From Tillus elongatus (Eukaryota > Arthropoda > Insecta > Coleoptera > Cleridae): DNA of 64,000 nt. Positions 51,958-62,416 of the stretch are shown in pieces (within the stretch, counting starts at the first letter, position 1; every line of letters starts with the position of its first letter). Below the pieces are notes generated by a model. That model worked only from the letters and a program-made list of their open reading frames with translations, was not told where the DNA came from and did not search any database. The stretch lies in assembly GCA_964006375.1 (NCBI GenBank), contig OZ023269.1, forward strand, positions 62,001-126,000. Reading direction: 5' to 3'. The position numbers and the translations under genes are program-made.

Positions 51958-53104
51958 TAACCCTTAATTGCTTCCCCAGTGGTCGGAAGCTAACCCTTTC
52001 CATGCCCCAGAATGCCTTGAAGGAGGTTCCTTCAAGGGCTCTGTAAGATGTCGGGTCGATCGAGAAGGCGAGCGTCTGTCCTTTCTCCTCTGCCTTCCTG
52101 CTTAGAACCGACCAGTGTTGCGTCCCCAGTTCAGGGTTCTGGATCTTAAGTCTGCTGATCACCGTCTCCTGCGGGACAGTGTAAGGGATCCGTACGAGGA
52201 CCTTGCGTCTCTTTGGGAGTTCCTTGGGCTCGACGGCTGTCAAGTCCGCCCCCTCCCAAATCTGACCGAGGCCCCCGATCGTTTTCCGCAGCCAGTCCCG
52301 CGACTGCGGGCCGGCACAGGTTGTCCAGAGGATGCCCCCCGTCAGGCGCGTCCGGTGGAACTGAGGCGGGCTCTCCCCTTCCTGAAGAGAGTCCACTGCA
52401 GCTACCACCGCAGCCTGGATCAGGTCCGCCTTCCCCTGGTCTAGCGTGACCTCAGGATGGCGTCTGTCAATCACCGCCATCCCGAGGCCCTCCGCAGCCT
52501 CCCTATAAGAGCCAGTCTGCGCCGGTGTTCCGGCCTTAGTTCCTTTGGGAGGTCTGTCTGTAGTAGGCGTGCTAGAGCCAGAGCGCGGCGTCTTCCGACT
52601 CGCACTCTCCTCTTGAGCCTTTACAGGCACCCTGGCCCTTTTGGAACGTCTGTCTGTAGTGGGCGTGCTAGAGTTCGAGCGCGTCCTCTTCTGACCCGCA
52701 CTCCCCTCTTGCGCCTTTACAGGTTTCTCGACCGTCCAGGTCCCGGCCGCCATTTTTTGCGCCCTCCGGAGCTTCTTTCTTTGCGCCCCGGAAAGACGCT
52801 TGGACTGCCGGGGCAGTCCCTCTACTCTAACAGTAGAGTCCTCACTGGTGGAGGGGCCCCCGGAGTCCGCGGAGCTCGCCGCCCCCCGGTGGGACCCAGC
52901 CTCCAGCTTGGGTGTCGGGGACAGGTCTCTGGCCGAAGCTACCCCCTGATCCCCCGTATCTACGCCGGTCGTGGGACCTCCAGAGTCCGCTGCCGCCCCC
53001 TGGCTCGTCTCCGTTTCCGGGATAGACTCAAGGCTCAAGTCTGTAGCCGGAGCCACTCCTCGAGCCTCATTGGTTTTGGTTTTATATGTATTTATAATCT
53101 TCAT
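51947..53104 (-). CDS. LOA-like ORF1, DUF4780-type RNA-binding protein
   Basis: 385 codons, open throughout. The N-terminal half is Ser/Pro/Gly/Glu-rich with a duplicated segment of about 31 residues (VKAQEGSAGQKRTRSNSS and VKAQEESASRKTPRSGSS, each followed by TPTTDR). The C-terminal half contains ILWTTCAGPQSRDWLRKTI and LVRIPYTVPQETVISRL, resembling the DUF4780 domain found in ORF1 of LOA/R1-type elements. No CCHC knuckle is visible. The stop overlaps the ORF2 start (ATG within GTTAATGGG), suggesting coupled translation of ORF2. Confidence 0.8.
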   Translation of the reverse strand: MKIINTYKTKTNEARGVAPATDLSLESIPETETSQGAAADSGGPTTGVDTGDQGVASARDLSPTPKLEAGSHRGAASSADSGGPSTSEDSTVRVEGLPRQSKRLSGAQRKKLRRAQKMAAGTWTVEKPVKAQEGSAGQKRTRSNSSTPTTDRRSKRARVPVKAQEESASRKTPRSGSSTPTTDRPPKGTKAGTPAQTGSYREAAEGLGMAVIDRRHPEVTLDQGKADLIQAAVVAAVDSLQEGESPPQFHRTRLTGGILWTTCAGPQSRDWLRKTIGGLGQIWEGADLTAVEPKELPKRRKVLVRIPYTVPQETVISRLKIQNPELGTQHWSVLSRKAEEKGQTLAFSIDPTSYRALEGTSFKAFWGMERVSFRPLGKQLRVNGT

Positions 53105-53461
53105 GTTGTTCCCACGAGAATGGGGGAAATACTGTCCACACCATCAGAACCCCCTGTGTGGTGCAAGGCGGGTTACTCTGGAGGGTTGCCTGGTACTCCA
53201 GAGGTTCCGTTCACGACACCATCGCCCTGGTGCCATCCATCCATAGGCACGGGTCACGTGACACCCTAGATTGGGGGAGTTTAGTTCGACCTCCTTGTCT
53301 AGATCCGTCATGTTTAGTTATTAGCAGGGTCACCTCGTGCAGGATGCGGATTTTTACCGCGCATGACGGTCTTGGGGAAAGCTTCATCGGGAGTTTATGT
53401 TGTTATTTCCACTTCCTCAGCTTGCCCCCTGGAGTCCTTTGGCCCGCGACTCCTTAACCCC

Positions 53462-53473
53462 AACTACAACCTT
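53462..53473. repeat. 12-bp target-site duplication, right copy
   Basis: AACTACAACCTT directly before the 5' end of the minus-strand LINE. Confidence 0.9.
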
Positions 53474-54060
53474 AAATTATTGTCAAATATACAGAATGAT
53501 CCAAAAACATGTGACCTCAAAGTTACGTTTTTTTCTTATGGAACACCCGGTATTTGACATATTTTTTGAATTATATGGGAAAAAAAGGTTCACTCACTCC
53601 AAGGATCCCTATACCTAGCTATTATGGTTTCTCAGATATCTAGGTTTTTCGACGAATGTGAAGTTTTCGAAAAAAAATCTTATCTCCATTCTCAGATGAT
53701 ATGGTTAAAAAAAGTCACTATATTTTGATGGTAGATTTGGTACTTCATCAACTACTGTAGTCAATATTTAGCAATACTTTACAGGGCGTTTTATTATCGG
53801 CACATTCAAAGCCGATTATTTAATTTATTTAAAATAGAACATCCTATATTTTTTTGCTGCATTTCATAGAGATAATAATTCCCTTTCATATGATACTAGG
53901 GTTCCCTACCCACCCAAGTGCATCAGTTCTGGCGCTATTCATACTTTTATTATTGTTTTTTGCATAAATAAGAATTTTTAACAACACATTTAACTTGCTT
54001 TGTTTGAAATTCAATCGGGAAACGAATCTAAGGTAAACAAATGATAAAAATAAGAACAAA
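53474..54060. other. AT-rich stretch, pre-insertion flank
   Basis: Continues the sequence that was interrupted at 48230. Includes ATACAGAATGATCC and GGAACACCCGGTATTTGACA, which resemble ends of decayed DNA transposons, but no family could be named. Confidence 0.45.
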
Positions 54061-54065
54061 AAAAG

Positions 54066-54675
54066 CCTGGACGCAGCAAGCGCGTTATGGTAGTGAATTT
54101 TCATAGAAATGATCTGGCACAAAATATTTTATAACTTTTTTTTCTTGTAACATAGAAATCTAAATTTTGGTATATAGTTTGCTTTTTATATCGTAAACCT
54201 ACCTACCAAATTTGGTTATCATAGATTTTTTATTTTTTAAGATAAAATTTTTTTTCAAATGAAAACTCAAAATTTTCCCGGAAAACCTTGTCCGATTTTT
54301 TTGATTAACGAACTTGTCAAAGCCTTTTACAAAAGGAAGGTACGTGCCAAATTTTATCAAAATCGGCGTATTATTCTTTGAGATAAAATTTTTTTTCGAA
54401 TGAAAACTCAAAATTTTCCCGGAAAACCTCGTCCGATTTTCCTGACTAACAAACTTGTCAAAGCTATTTACAAAAGAAAGGTACATGCCAAATTTTATTA
54501 AAATCTGCTAATTACTTTTTAAGATAATAATTTTTTTCGAATGAAAACTCCAAATTTTCCCGGAAAACCTCGTCCGATTTTCCTGACTAACGAACTTATC
54601 CAAGCTATTTACAAAAGAAAAGTACATGCCAAATTTTATCAAAATCGGCCCATTATTTTTTGAGTTATCGGTGTG

Positions 54676-54749
<74 letters not shown>

Positions 54750-54880
54750 ATATAAAAATTGAAACTGACCCCGGATATGGGTTCTAGGGGTCCTAGATCG
54801 CGCTCATTTGAAGAAATTTTTTCAAAATTCAAAAGTCGAGATCTCCTCATTAGTGAATTTTTTCTAAGAAAATTCACTAA
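54066..54880 (+). repeat. HINE-like repeat, complete forward copy with tandem block
   Basis: 815 bp. CCTGGACGCAGCAAGCGCG start, then three 140-bp units (54240-54660), (AT)n 54679-54746, arm GGATATGGGTTCTAGGGGTC, and a hairpin ending TTCACTAA at 54880. The best complete copy of the tandem-bearing form. Confidence 0.88.
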
Positions 54881-54894
54881 AAACCAAGAGTAAT

Positions 54895-55690
54895 TATAAT
54901 AAACATAGTTCTACAAATGTTCAAACTGACGTCCATCCTGTTCAATGCATAATTGTAGCCTTTGCGCAAAGGACCGCTTAACTTGTGCAACATTTGCGGG
55001 GATATTGTATTGGAGGAAATCCGTATGCGTTGTTTCATGTCATCTTGTGTGGCCGGAGGCATTTCATATACGATATTCTTAACATGTCCCCACAAGAAAA
55101 AATGAAAACTTGTTAGGTCTGGCGATCTGGCTGGCCAGTTTTGTAGACCTCCTCGCCCTAACCATTTATTGGGAAAATGTCTACTAAGTTCTTGTCACAC
55201 TCTGATTTAAAAATGTGCCGGAGCACCATCCAGTTGTAGCCACATCCGCCTTATAATAGATAGTGGGACGTCTTCCAAAAGTTCAGGCAAGCTTTGACGA
55301 AGAAACCTATGAAACACTTCTCCATTTAGGTGTCCATTGAAAAAGTAAGGACATGACTCTTGACCCTAATATTCCACCCCACACATTAATAGACCAACGA
55401 TTCTGACGGTTAATACTGCGGCAAAAATGTGGATTTTCATGAGCGTAGTAATGAAAATTATGTCTATTTACCAAGCCGTTACTATGGAAAGTCGATTCGT
55501 CTGTAAACAGCACATGATCGAAAAAGTGGTCATCCTCACCCAACATATCTAATGCCCACATACAGAAATCAAGTCGTCGATTGAAGTCAGCATCTAAAAG
55601 TTCTTGATTTAATTGGATATGGTAGAGATAAAATTTGTGTTTTCTAATTATTCTGCCAATGATCTTCCTCAGACTTTCAGGCCAAAGTGT
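54895..55690 (-). pseudogene. Tc1/mariner-superfamily transposase relic
   Basis: Minus-strand frames: MWALDMLGEDDHFFDHVLFT then DESTFHSNG (first catalytic Asp), NRQNRWSINVWGGILGSRV, and near the end WGHVKNIVYEMPPATQDDMK. The intervening part with the second and third acidic residues is present but broken by frameshifts. The DESTF / VWGG / WGHVK pattern is common in insect DDE_3-type transposases of the Tc1/mariner superfamily. No terminal repeats identified. Confidence 0.7.
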
Positions 55691-55702
55691 GTTTTACCAA
55701 GC

Positions 55703-56395
55703 CAAGTTTCAGCTACAACCGTCATTGTCCTTCATTTTACTCAAATATTTCCAAAAAATTAATTTCAAATAGACCCTTTGTCTGATGCTTTGGCAGTAGT
55801 TTTAGTTATAGAGTTTATGGATTAAGAGTCTATAATTTTTAGCGAATTCTCGTGGAAAAAATTCGCTATAGAGGAAACCGCGAGTTGAATTTTAAAGAGA
55901 TTTCTTCAAATGAGCGTGAACTAGGCCCCCTAGAACCCATATCCGGGGTTAGTTTCAGTTTTTATCTGCTTACATATATACAGGGTGACGCATTTCTACG
56001 GTATTAAAGCTCAGTATATCCGTCATTATACAAGATACGAAAAAAATTGTATACGTAAATTATATGGTGTCTTGGGGTGCTTGTTATAAAAATTATTCTG
56101 ACAATCACAGGTGGCTCATAAGTTGTTGGTGATATAAATTGTCTTTTTTTAAGCGAACATTTTACATCGATTTATAATGCATGTTCATGGAAAAAAATTG
56201 ATAGCGTTAATCGTTTTGGAGTTATTTCAATTGTTTTGCAATTTTTCATATTTTTGGCGCATATCAAACATTATGATACGGCGTTTTTACCATGCGTAGC
56301 AGTCTCATGAAAATAACGCATTCAGAGAGGTTATTGTTTATATTATTTCTCGAAAAAACCGAAACGCCGTATACAGGGCACTCTCAAATAGTGGT
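55703..56395 (-). repeat. HINE-like repeat, ACAGGGTGACGC-core subfamily
   Basis: A long-form segment (TCATTGTCCTTCATTTTACT) is followed by the hairpin variant near 55848, arm, ACAGGGTGACGCATTTCTAC at 55979, then the extension to about 56375. Confidence 0.75.
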
Positions 56396-57030
56396 TGAAT
56401 TCAAACTGCCGTAACCTCATTTTTTCAAATTCAACAGACTGTATTTTGTGTCAGAAGTGAAGGCATGCCCTCTGCTTCAAATGTTGTATAAAACTGTAAT
56501 CGCATACCATGATTCACGTAGGGATGTTTTTTTTTCAGTTTTTAATTCAATTTTAATAACCGATCATATTATCTGATTATTTAGCGAATTTTCAAAAAAA
56601 ATTAATTTAATTTTGGTACAAACAAGCTAAGAAACAATTAATTTGATAGGATCATTCATGTTTACATTTTAATATACCTATCAGTAGTTACATTGTTTTC
56701 ACAAATGTCCAGCGTAGCCAAGTGGGTTAAAGCCTGTACATCGGATAATCGACTCCTACTTGACGAGTTCTAATCCTAGTTAGTGACTTTTTATCAATTT
56801 TTTTAAAATCTCGTTTCACATTACCGTTATCTAATCAGATTGTTGTTGTTCCGATGAATTTTTTAGCGAGTTTCTGTATAAAAAATAATTTGATAATAAG
56901 GAGATGAAAGTTTTAAGACTTAATTCAATTTGAATAGCATATATGGTTGTTTGTTCTTGCCCTAACTTAGTGAAACCGTTCCATATATAATACAGTCGTA
57001 GACTTTTCTCGTGGCTTCAGAAGTGCTTGT
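56396..57030. other. unassigned stretch with a tRNA-like segment
   Basis: Apart from the tRNA-like piece at 56706-56789, no gene or repeat is recognised. Confidence 0.5.
56706..56789 (+). ncRNA. tRNA-related segment (SINE head or pseudo-tRNA)
   Basis: TAGCCAAGTGGG at about 56714 is an excellent internal promoter A box. GAGTTCTAATCCT about 50 bases later resembles the B box (GTTCGAATCC) with one change, and a T-rich tail follows. The acceptor stem pairs poorly, so a functional tRNA is unlikely; a tRNA-derived SINE remnant is more plausible. Confidence 0.4.
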
Positions 57031-57033
57031 TTT

Positions 57034-57150
57034 AAGGAATTTTCTTTAAAAAAATTCACTAACGAGGAGATCCCGACGTTTGAATTTAGAAATAATTTCT
57101 TCAAATGAGCGTGAACTAGGCCCCCTAGAACCCATATCCAGGGTCAGTCT

Positions 57151-57245
<95 letters not shown>

Positions 57246-57359
57246 ATATAAAAATTGAAACTGACCCCGGATATGTGTTCTGGGGGACCTAATTAGCACT
57301 CATTTGAAGAATTTTTTTTTAATTCAAAAGTCGGGATCTTTCTTAAAAAAATTCACTAA
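57034..57359. repeat. HINE-like arms inverted around (AT)n
   Basis: A reverse arm with hairpin (57040-57154) and a forward arm (57243-57359) flank (AT)n 57155-57242. The arrangement equals that at 38973-39359: twice the CACTAA end, no CTGGACGCAGC end. Confidence 0.8.
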
Positions 57360-57485
57360 AAGATTTCTTCAAATGAGCGCAAACTAGGCCCCCTAGAATC
57401 CATATCCGGGTTTATTTTCTGTTTACATATATATACAGGGTGACGCATGTCTACGGTAAAGCTCAATATCATTGTTATTATGCAA
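57360..57485 (-). repeat. HINE-like ACAGGGTGACGC-core copy, interrupted
   Basis: Arm and ACAGGGTGACGCATGTCTAC core run up to GTTATTATGCAA, where the second LOA-like LINE is inserted. The sequence resumes after it with GATACGAGAAAAAATTATAT (58765 on). Confidence 0.75.
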
Positions 57486-57495
57486 GATACGAGAA
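57486..57495. repeat. 10-bp target-site duplication, left copy
   Basis: GATACGAGAA, repeated at 58765-58774 on the other side of the element. Confidence 0.85.
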
Positions 57496-58764
57496 GCGGC
57501 ACTGGTCTGGTGGCCTAAGGTGACACAATCCAGTGCCAAACAAAAACTAGGCAAGATCCAAAGGATGGCTTGCCTAGGCATCACAGGGGCCATGTCTTCA
57601 ACCCCAACAGCCGCCATGGAGGTGTTGCTGGATCTACCCCCCCTACACTTAGTTATTATGGGAGAGGCCAGGCTAGGACTATACAGACTAGCCTGCAATG
57701 GTAGACTGAAGATCAACCCAGGCTTCAGGGGCCACTGCAAAATTCAGGAGATCGTGAAGGAGCCCATGCTTGAAATGAGGTCAGACTTCGCGAGGCATGG
57801 CGGGAGGAAACGCCGGGCATTCCACGGGACGCGCTCGTCTGGTTCACGGACGGATCCGGCGGGGAGCGTGGGACGGGGGCAGGTGTTTACTTGGAAGGAC
57901 CGAGGGTAAGTCATAGTATTTCCCTCGGAGCCCATGCAACGGTGTTTCAGGCCGAGATGTACGCCATCCTGCACTGTGTGCGGGAGAACAAGAGGAGGGG
58001 CTACACCAACAAGCGGATCCTCATAGCCACAGACAGCCAGGCAGCCCTTAAGGCACTAAGTAGCCCACGGGTAAATTCCTGGCTGGTGAGTGAGTGCAGA
58101 GACGAGACGAGCGACCTGGCTGGGCAGAATGAGGTGACCCTCATTTGGGTGCCGGGCCACTCGGGGGTCAAAGGCAATGAAGAAGCTGACAGTCTCGCGA
58201 AGAGAGGGTCAGCAGAACCATTTATGGGACCAGAACCGGCTCTGGGCGTGTCAAAGAGCACTGCCAGGGGAGCCATTAAGTCCTGGGTCAGAAACCAACA
58301 CAAGGTGTACTGGGCGGACTGTCCAGGGCACAGACATGGGAAGTCAATAATTGACGGACCCAGTTCAAAGAGAGCTGTGGAGCTGCTAAACCTTAGCAGA
58401 GGACAGCTCAGAAACACAACAGGTCTCTTGACGGGACACATGGCCGTCAAGAAACACCTGCATAAAATGGGGCGGTTCGAAGGGGACCTCGCATGCAGAC
58501 TCTGCGGCGAGGGGGAGGAATCAGCCCAGCACATCTTGTGTGAGTGTAAAGCTCTGGACCGGAAAAGACAACTGATCTACGGTCACTCTAGACCGGAGAC
58601 AGAGCAATATAAAACTTCACCCTACCAATCGCTGTGTAGACTAGTTCAAGGTACAGTGATTTTGGAATGGGTGGAGTAAGACTAAGTGTATGCACAATCA
58701 ACCAAGGGTTGCGGTGCTATCGGGGCGGCAAGGCCGCGGACGAGCCCTGAGGGAACAAAAAAAA
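57496..58764 (+). mobile_element. LOA-like LINE, 5'-truncated copy
   Basis: Starts inside ORF2 at GCGGCACTGGTCTGGTGG and ends with an A tail, flanked by GATACGAGAA duplications. Near-identical, in inverse orientation, to 48233-49548. It lacks 52 bases present in the other copy (after GACTTCGCGAG near 57793), which shifts the frame before the RNase H motif. It has seven C at the run (57617-57623) where the full-length copy has eight. Its RNase H part is otherwise open (57891-58679). Confidence 0.88.
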
Positions 58765-58774
58765 GATACGAGAA
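58765..58774. repeat. 10-bp target-site duplication, right copy
   Basis: GATACGAGAA after the A tail, continuing the interrupted repeat. Confidence 0.85.
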
Positions 58775-58984
58775 AAAATTATATAAATGTACCATATTTC
58801 ATGAGAGTAACTTTTTTATTTCAAATAGTACAAACATTTTGTTCAGACTCTTCGTTTGGAAATCCTTTAATGTGACATTTACCTTTGTTTTGTTACAAGT
58901 CAAGACCTAAGTACTGATTGGCCGACTATTTTAGAGAATTTTAATTCATTTGTCGTTTTGACCTTGCAAAGTATTGTTTATAAA

Positions 58985-59187
58985 ATGTCCAAATGCAGTA
59001 AGTGCGCTATGGCAGCGAATTTATTTGAAACTCTAATAACTTTATTTTCTAAAAATAGAAACTTAAATTTTCGTGTGCGCGCGCATATTCTTCTATTAGG
59101 GCCACGTGTACTAAATTTGTTTTGTGAAAAACTGGCCCAGTTGAGCTGGTTAAGACACTTGTGAATTTTTTTCATGAAAATTCACTA
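58985..59187 (+). repeat. HINE-like repeat, short decayed forward copy
   Basis: TCCAAATGCAGTAAGTGCGC near 58986 corresponds to the family start, and GTGAATTTTTTTCATGAAAA with AATTCACTA near 59187 to the hairpin end. The middle is strongly diverged and there is no microsatellite. It lies about 200 bases upstream of the p62 start exon. Confidence 0.6.
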
Positions 59188-59377
59188 TGATGAATTCGAA
59201 TAAATTAACAGATCAGGATTCTCCGGGATTTAATGGATCAATTCTGTATTTAAATTGTTAATATGTATTTATAATATCTAAATCTACCAGGATTAATTAG
59301 TTAAATTTAATAGTATACCTGGTTTCTATCATTCCAGTTCAGACTATAGTTTCTAATTTTTATTATTTTTGTTACAG

Positions 59378-62120
59378 ATTTAATGCAAGATGGCCGCAGT
59401 AGCAAAAATTATTTTCCACAAAGGTGATGACAAATCTGACATTCGTTACATTGATATGACAAAGAAATCATATTCACTTGTCGAGCTCAGAAACATAATA
59501 ATTCAAAATTATCAGATTCCACAAGAAACAGAATTTAAAATTACATGGGTTGGTACGTATTAAAATTTTCATTTAATCGTTTTTAGAATGAAAATATAAA
59601 AATGTAATTTCTTTTATAGATAAATATGGCGATAACATTACAATCCAGTCTCAAGCAGATCTGGATATTGCTAAAACTCAAATGACTTTTGGTGAAGTTT
59701 ACCGTGTTTCCTATAGTCCTAAACCTTCTGTGACTTTTGGTAAGTATTGACAGAAAAATAAAAAATGAACAAGTACATAGTGAATTTGTAGATGATATGC
59801 CAATTCCTTGAATACCTTGAAGTGAATACTGGAGTATCCAAGGGATCTGTTCTTAATCCATTTTCTTTTTCACTATATATTACAGCTTGTATATATACAC
59901 GTCATATTTACCAATTCATTCTTTAAGACGTTAAGCTTTGTGTTACCAATGCTAAGAAGTTAATGTGTCTCCTTAATGAAGCCTCCATCAGGGCAGATCG
60001 GGAACATGTAGGGGATGTTCAGCTTCTGGATGAGAACATTATCGAACACTTGGATGCCGGAGAAAAAACAAATTTCTAGGAATCTTACAGAGTGGCATCC
60101 AGGGATTATGTTATGTGTGATAGATTCGAAACGGTAGACATATTTTTCATACATGTTCATGTTGAGGCAGATAAATATATGACTTCATAGATGAAAATAT
60201 GTGTCATTTCGAAAACTTTTCAAAAGTTGACAAAATTGCTATTGGTGGACAGTTGACTACAATGTCAATTACGAATCCTTGTAATTTTCCAGGCTTTAGG
60301 AAAACACGAAGTTTTTAAAATAAGATTAAAAATAATATATGTGGGAGTGAGCCAGGCGTATGCACAGTCTTTGATAAAAAGTCAGGAACCAGATCATGAC
60401 CAGAACAAAGACCAGTTTTTAAATTTTATTAGCTTTGAGAATATCATCCTTGCAAGTCCACTTTGAGGGTTTTGGACTACTTTACCTCTTAGGTTGTATG
60501 TGATTTCTTTATGTGCTTAGGTTCACGGTAAAAAAATTATACAGTTTAAAAAATTGCACAAACTTTTTTGATTTTGGGAGCGGACTTACCTCCTTTTTGC
60601 TCACAAGTGAAAAAAGTATGACTTGAAAATTTGGTAAATGCTTAAACCTATTCGTCTTCAGTATCACCCGAATCAGTTATATCAGTTTCTTCATCCACTT
60701 GATCTGGCGTTGCATTTTAGATCCCTGTAGCACTGAATGCAGTTTTCACGAACATATTTTTTTGCAAGTAACAATGTTACTGCCTTTCTTTTTTTCAGAG
60801 AAAACACCAAATCATATACGCGATCCTTAGCACTTGGTACAGCATTTTCAATTTTTCTGATGTCTGATGCGAACAGTTGAGATGCTACAGTTATCGTTGA
60901 TCTACCCAGAATTGTATTCAAAAGGTCTCTGTTTTAATATCGCCAGATATCGCCAGTTTTTGTGTATCTTATTATTTATAACAATTTTTATGAGATACAG
61001 ATGCAGGATTTGTACATTGTAGATTGTTATAATGAGTCGTATTATAGGCCATTGACCTCTCAGCGCTGCGAACCCAATGGGTCTTTTGTGGATGACCCTT
61101 TTTTCTAATCGTTGCCCTAATTGTTCAGATATTTCATACAGTCTACTATCTTTTTGGGGGTTATTTTACCTATTTCCTGGGTTAAAGGCACTCCTCCACA
61201 ATTTTGGAGCCTTTTGCAGAACTGAGCCTTGCAGTTGCATAGCAAGTGTTCTGTTGTTTGTGCTGCTTCAGTGCAGTATCTGCAGTTTTCACCGTCCACC
61301 TTACCCATCTTAAGGTAATACCTTACTGGGGAGTGTCCTGTAAAAAGTCATGTGATTATTCTTAAGTCGTTCCTGTTTAATCCAATCCAAGAAACAGTTC
61401 AGACTTCTTTATTGATATGGTGGTGAACTGTTTTGCTGCCTGAAGCCTAGCATTTTTCTCTAGTATGACAGCATTTGGTTCCCTTCCCAAGTTTCAAGTT
61501 CATTTCTTACATGGCTTTTTTTAGTCCACAATGGGGCTCTGGACCATAGAATGGTGTTGTTGCTGGCCTTTTTGCAAGGCTATCTGCTCCATATAATCCT
61601 TACCTTACTTATAAAACTACTTTGGTGAGAGACCAGTATTACAAAAATAAGATATTTGTAAACATTATGAATTTATTTTTCCAGGGGAGCAGCCTGAGGT
61701 AATTCCAAGCCTTCGAATTGTTTGTGACGTATGTGAGAAACAGATAACTGGATATCGCTACAAATGTCTCGAATGTTCTGATTATGACCTTTGCAGTACA
61801 TGTGAGGGAGCTGGTAATCATTCTGACCATATATGTCTCCGTTTGCCAAATTGTGACATTCCTATGACAAGAGCTGATCGTAGAGTACTCTACAGTGCAG
61901 CTCGTGAGCTCAAGAAAACCGCATATTCGGCTACAAGAAGAGCACATAAATTTGGTAAAGAATTTCTAAAACATTGTGCAAGAGACACCAATGAACCAAA
62001 GTGTGAGAAGAATGCCAGTCAGAGCTATTCTGGATTTGCAACTACTACCGAATGCCCATTTTCAGGAGAAATCAATGTAGAAGATATGGCTAAACTAGGA
62101 ACTCTTGCTAAAGAGCATTT
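59378..62120 (+). CDS. ref(2)P/SQSTM1: p62/sequestosome-1 (ref(2)P), 5' part of the gene
   Basis: Selective-autophagy receptor that self-assembles through PB1 and delivers ubiquitinated cargo to autophagosomes (family knowledge). Three coding exons: 59390-59552, 59620-59739 and 61685-62120, all with GT..AG borders (GTACGT, GTAAGT, GTAAGC donors; TTACAG, TTATAG, TTCCAG acceptors). The first also contains 12 bases of leader after an acceptor, so an upstream non-coding exon is expected. PB1 spans residues about 1-92, with Lys in IIFHKGDDKSDIRY and the acidic DKYGDNITI..ADLDIA motif. The ZZ finger spans about 106-150 (CDVC, CLEC, CSTC, HSDHICLRL). 239 codons are visible. LIR and UBA regions are not in the window. 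TAA at 62122 follows in frame if the last donor is not used. Confidence 0.9.
59822..60180 (+). pseudogene. LINE reverse transcriptase scrap in p62 intron
   Basis: GVSKGSVLNPFSFSLYITA (about 59829-59885) corresponds to the GVPQGSVLGPLLFLLYIND box of non-LTR reverse transcriptases. The continuation is too decayed to follow. Confidence 0.5.
60181..61060. other. p62 intron sequence without recognised content
   Basis: AT-rich. A 76-codon minus frame (60921-60691) is not recognised and has no support. Confidence 0.5.
61060..61640 (-). pseudogene. LINE RNase H tail relic in p62 intron
   Basis: Minus strand: SLAKRPATT, FYGPEPHCG, a GHSPVRYYLKMGKVDGENC segment, then CRYCTEAAQTTEHLLCNC. This order (end of RNase H, GPEP, then a CxxC..H..CxC motif) is the same as at the end of the LOA-like ORF2, so it is the 3' coding end of a related but different LINE. 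Confidence 0.65.
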
Positions 62121-62240
62121 GTAAGCAGTTTTATATTTATTTTTATACTAAAACGTTCAATATGAATATCACAATTAATAGTACTCATTATATTTTAAGA
62201 TATTAATGAGCATAAAAAGTCATTCGTTCTCTTAATGTTC
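62121..62240 (+). other. start of next p62 intron
   Basis: Begins with the GTAAGC donor. No exon is recognised from here to the window end. Confidence 0.6.
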
Positions 62241-62243
62241 TGT

Positions 62244-62341
62244 TAGACGAAAATCCACTAATGGGGAGAACCGGACTTATTCTGAAGTCAGCGTGAACTA
62301 GGACCACTAAAACCCATATCCGGGGTCAATTTATGTATATA

Positions 62342-62416
<75 letters not shown>

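Larger units (their letters stand above)
48231..53461 (-). mobile_element. LOA-like LINE, full-length copy
   Basis: 5231 bp between identical 12-bp duplications. On the minus strand: 5' UTR 53461-53105, ORF1, ORF2 overlapping it by 11 bases, 3' UTR and a short A tail. GC-rich, in sharp contrast to the surrounding AT-rich DNA. ORF2 carries endonuclease, reverse transcriptase and an RNase H domain. The RT motifs (RAGFSTETALHQLV, LGAFLDIEGAFSNTSF) and the RNase H point to the LOA branch of the I group; the clade is inferred. Two frameshifts disable it. Confidence 0.85.

Noticed and set aside
52457..53269. 270-codon plus-strand frame
   Set aside because: Antisense shadow of the GC-rich LOA-like ORF1; the minus frame has the recognisable domain and matches the element's structure. 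The same applies to 50091-50705 and 48458-48835.
53394..53461. HDV-like ribozyme at the 5' end of the LOA-like LINE
   Set aside because: The end begins GGGG and contains a GGAGTC/GACTCC hairpin and GGGGGCAAG, but I could not form the double-pseudoknot pairing by eye. A covariance search would be needed to claim it.
58001..58534. 177-codon minus-strand frame
   Set aside because: Antisense of the RNase H domain in the truncated LOA-like copy.
61117..61308. Cys/His-rich small frame as a host zinc-finger exon
   Set aside because: The CxxC..H..CxC pattern with preceding GPEP and GHSPVRYYL matches the tail of LINE RNase H regions; it is antisense in a p62 intron.
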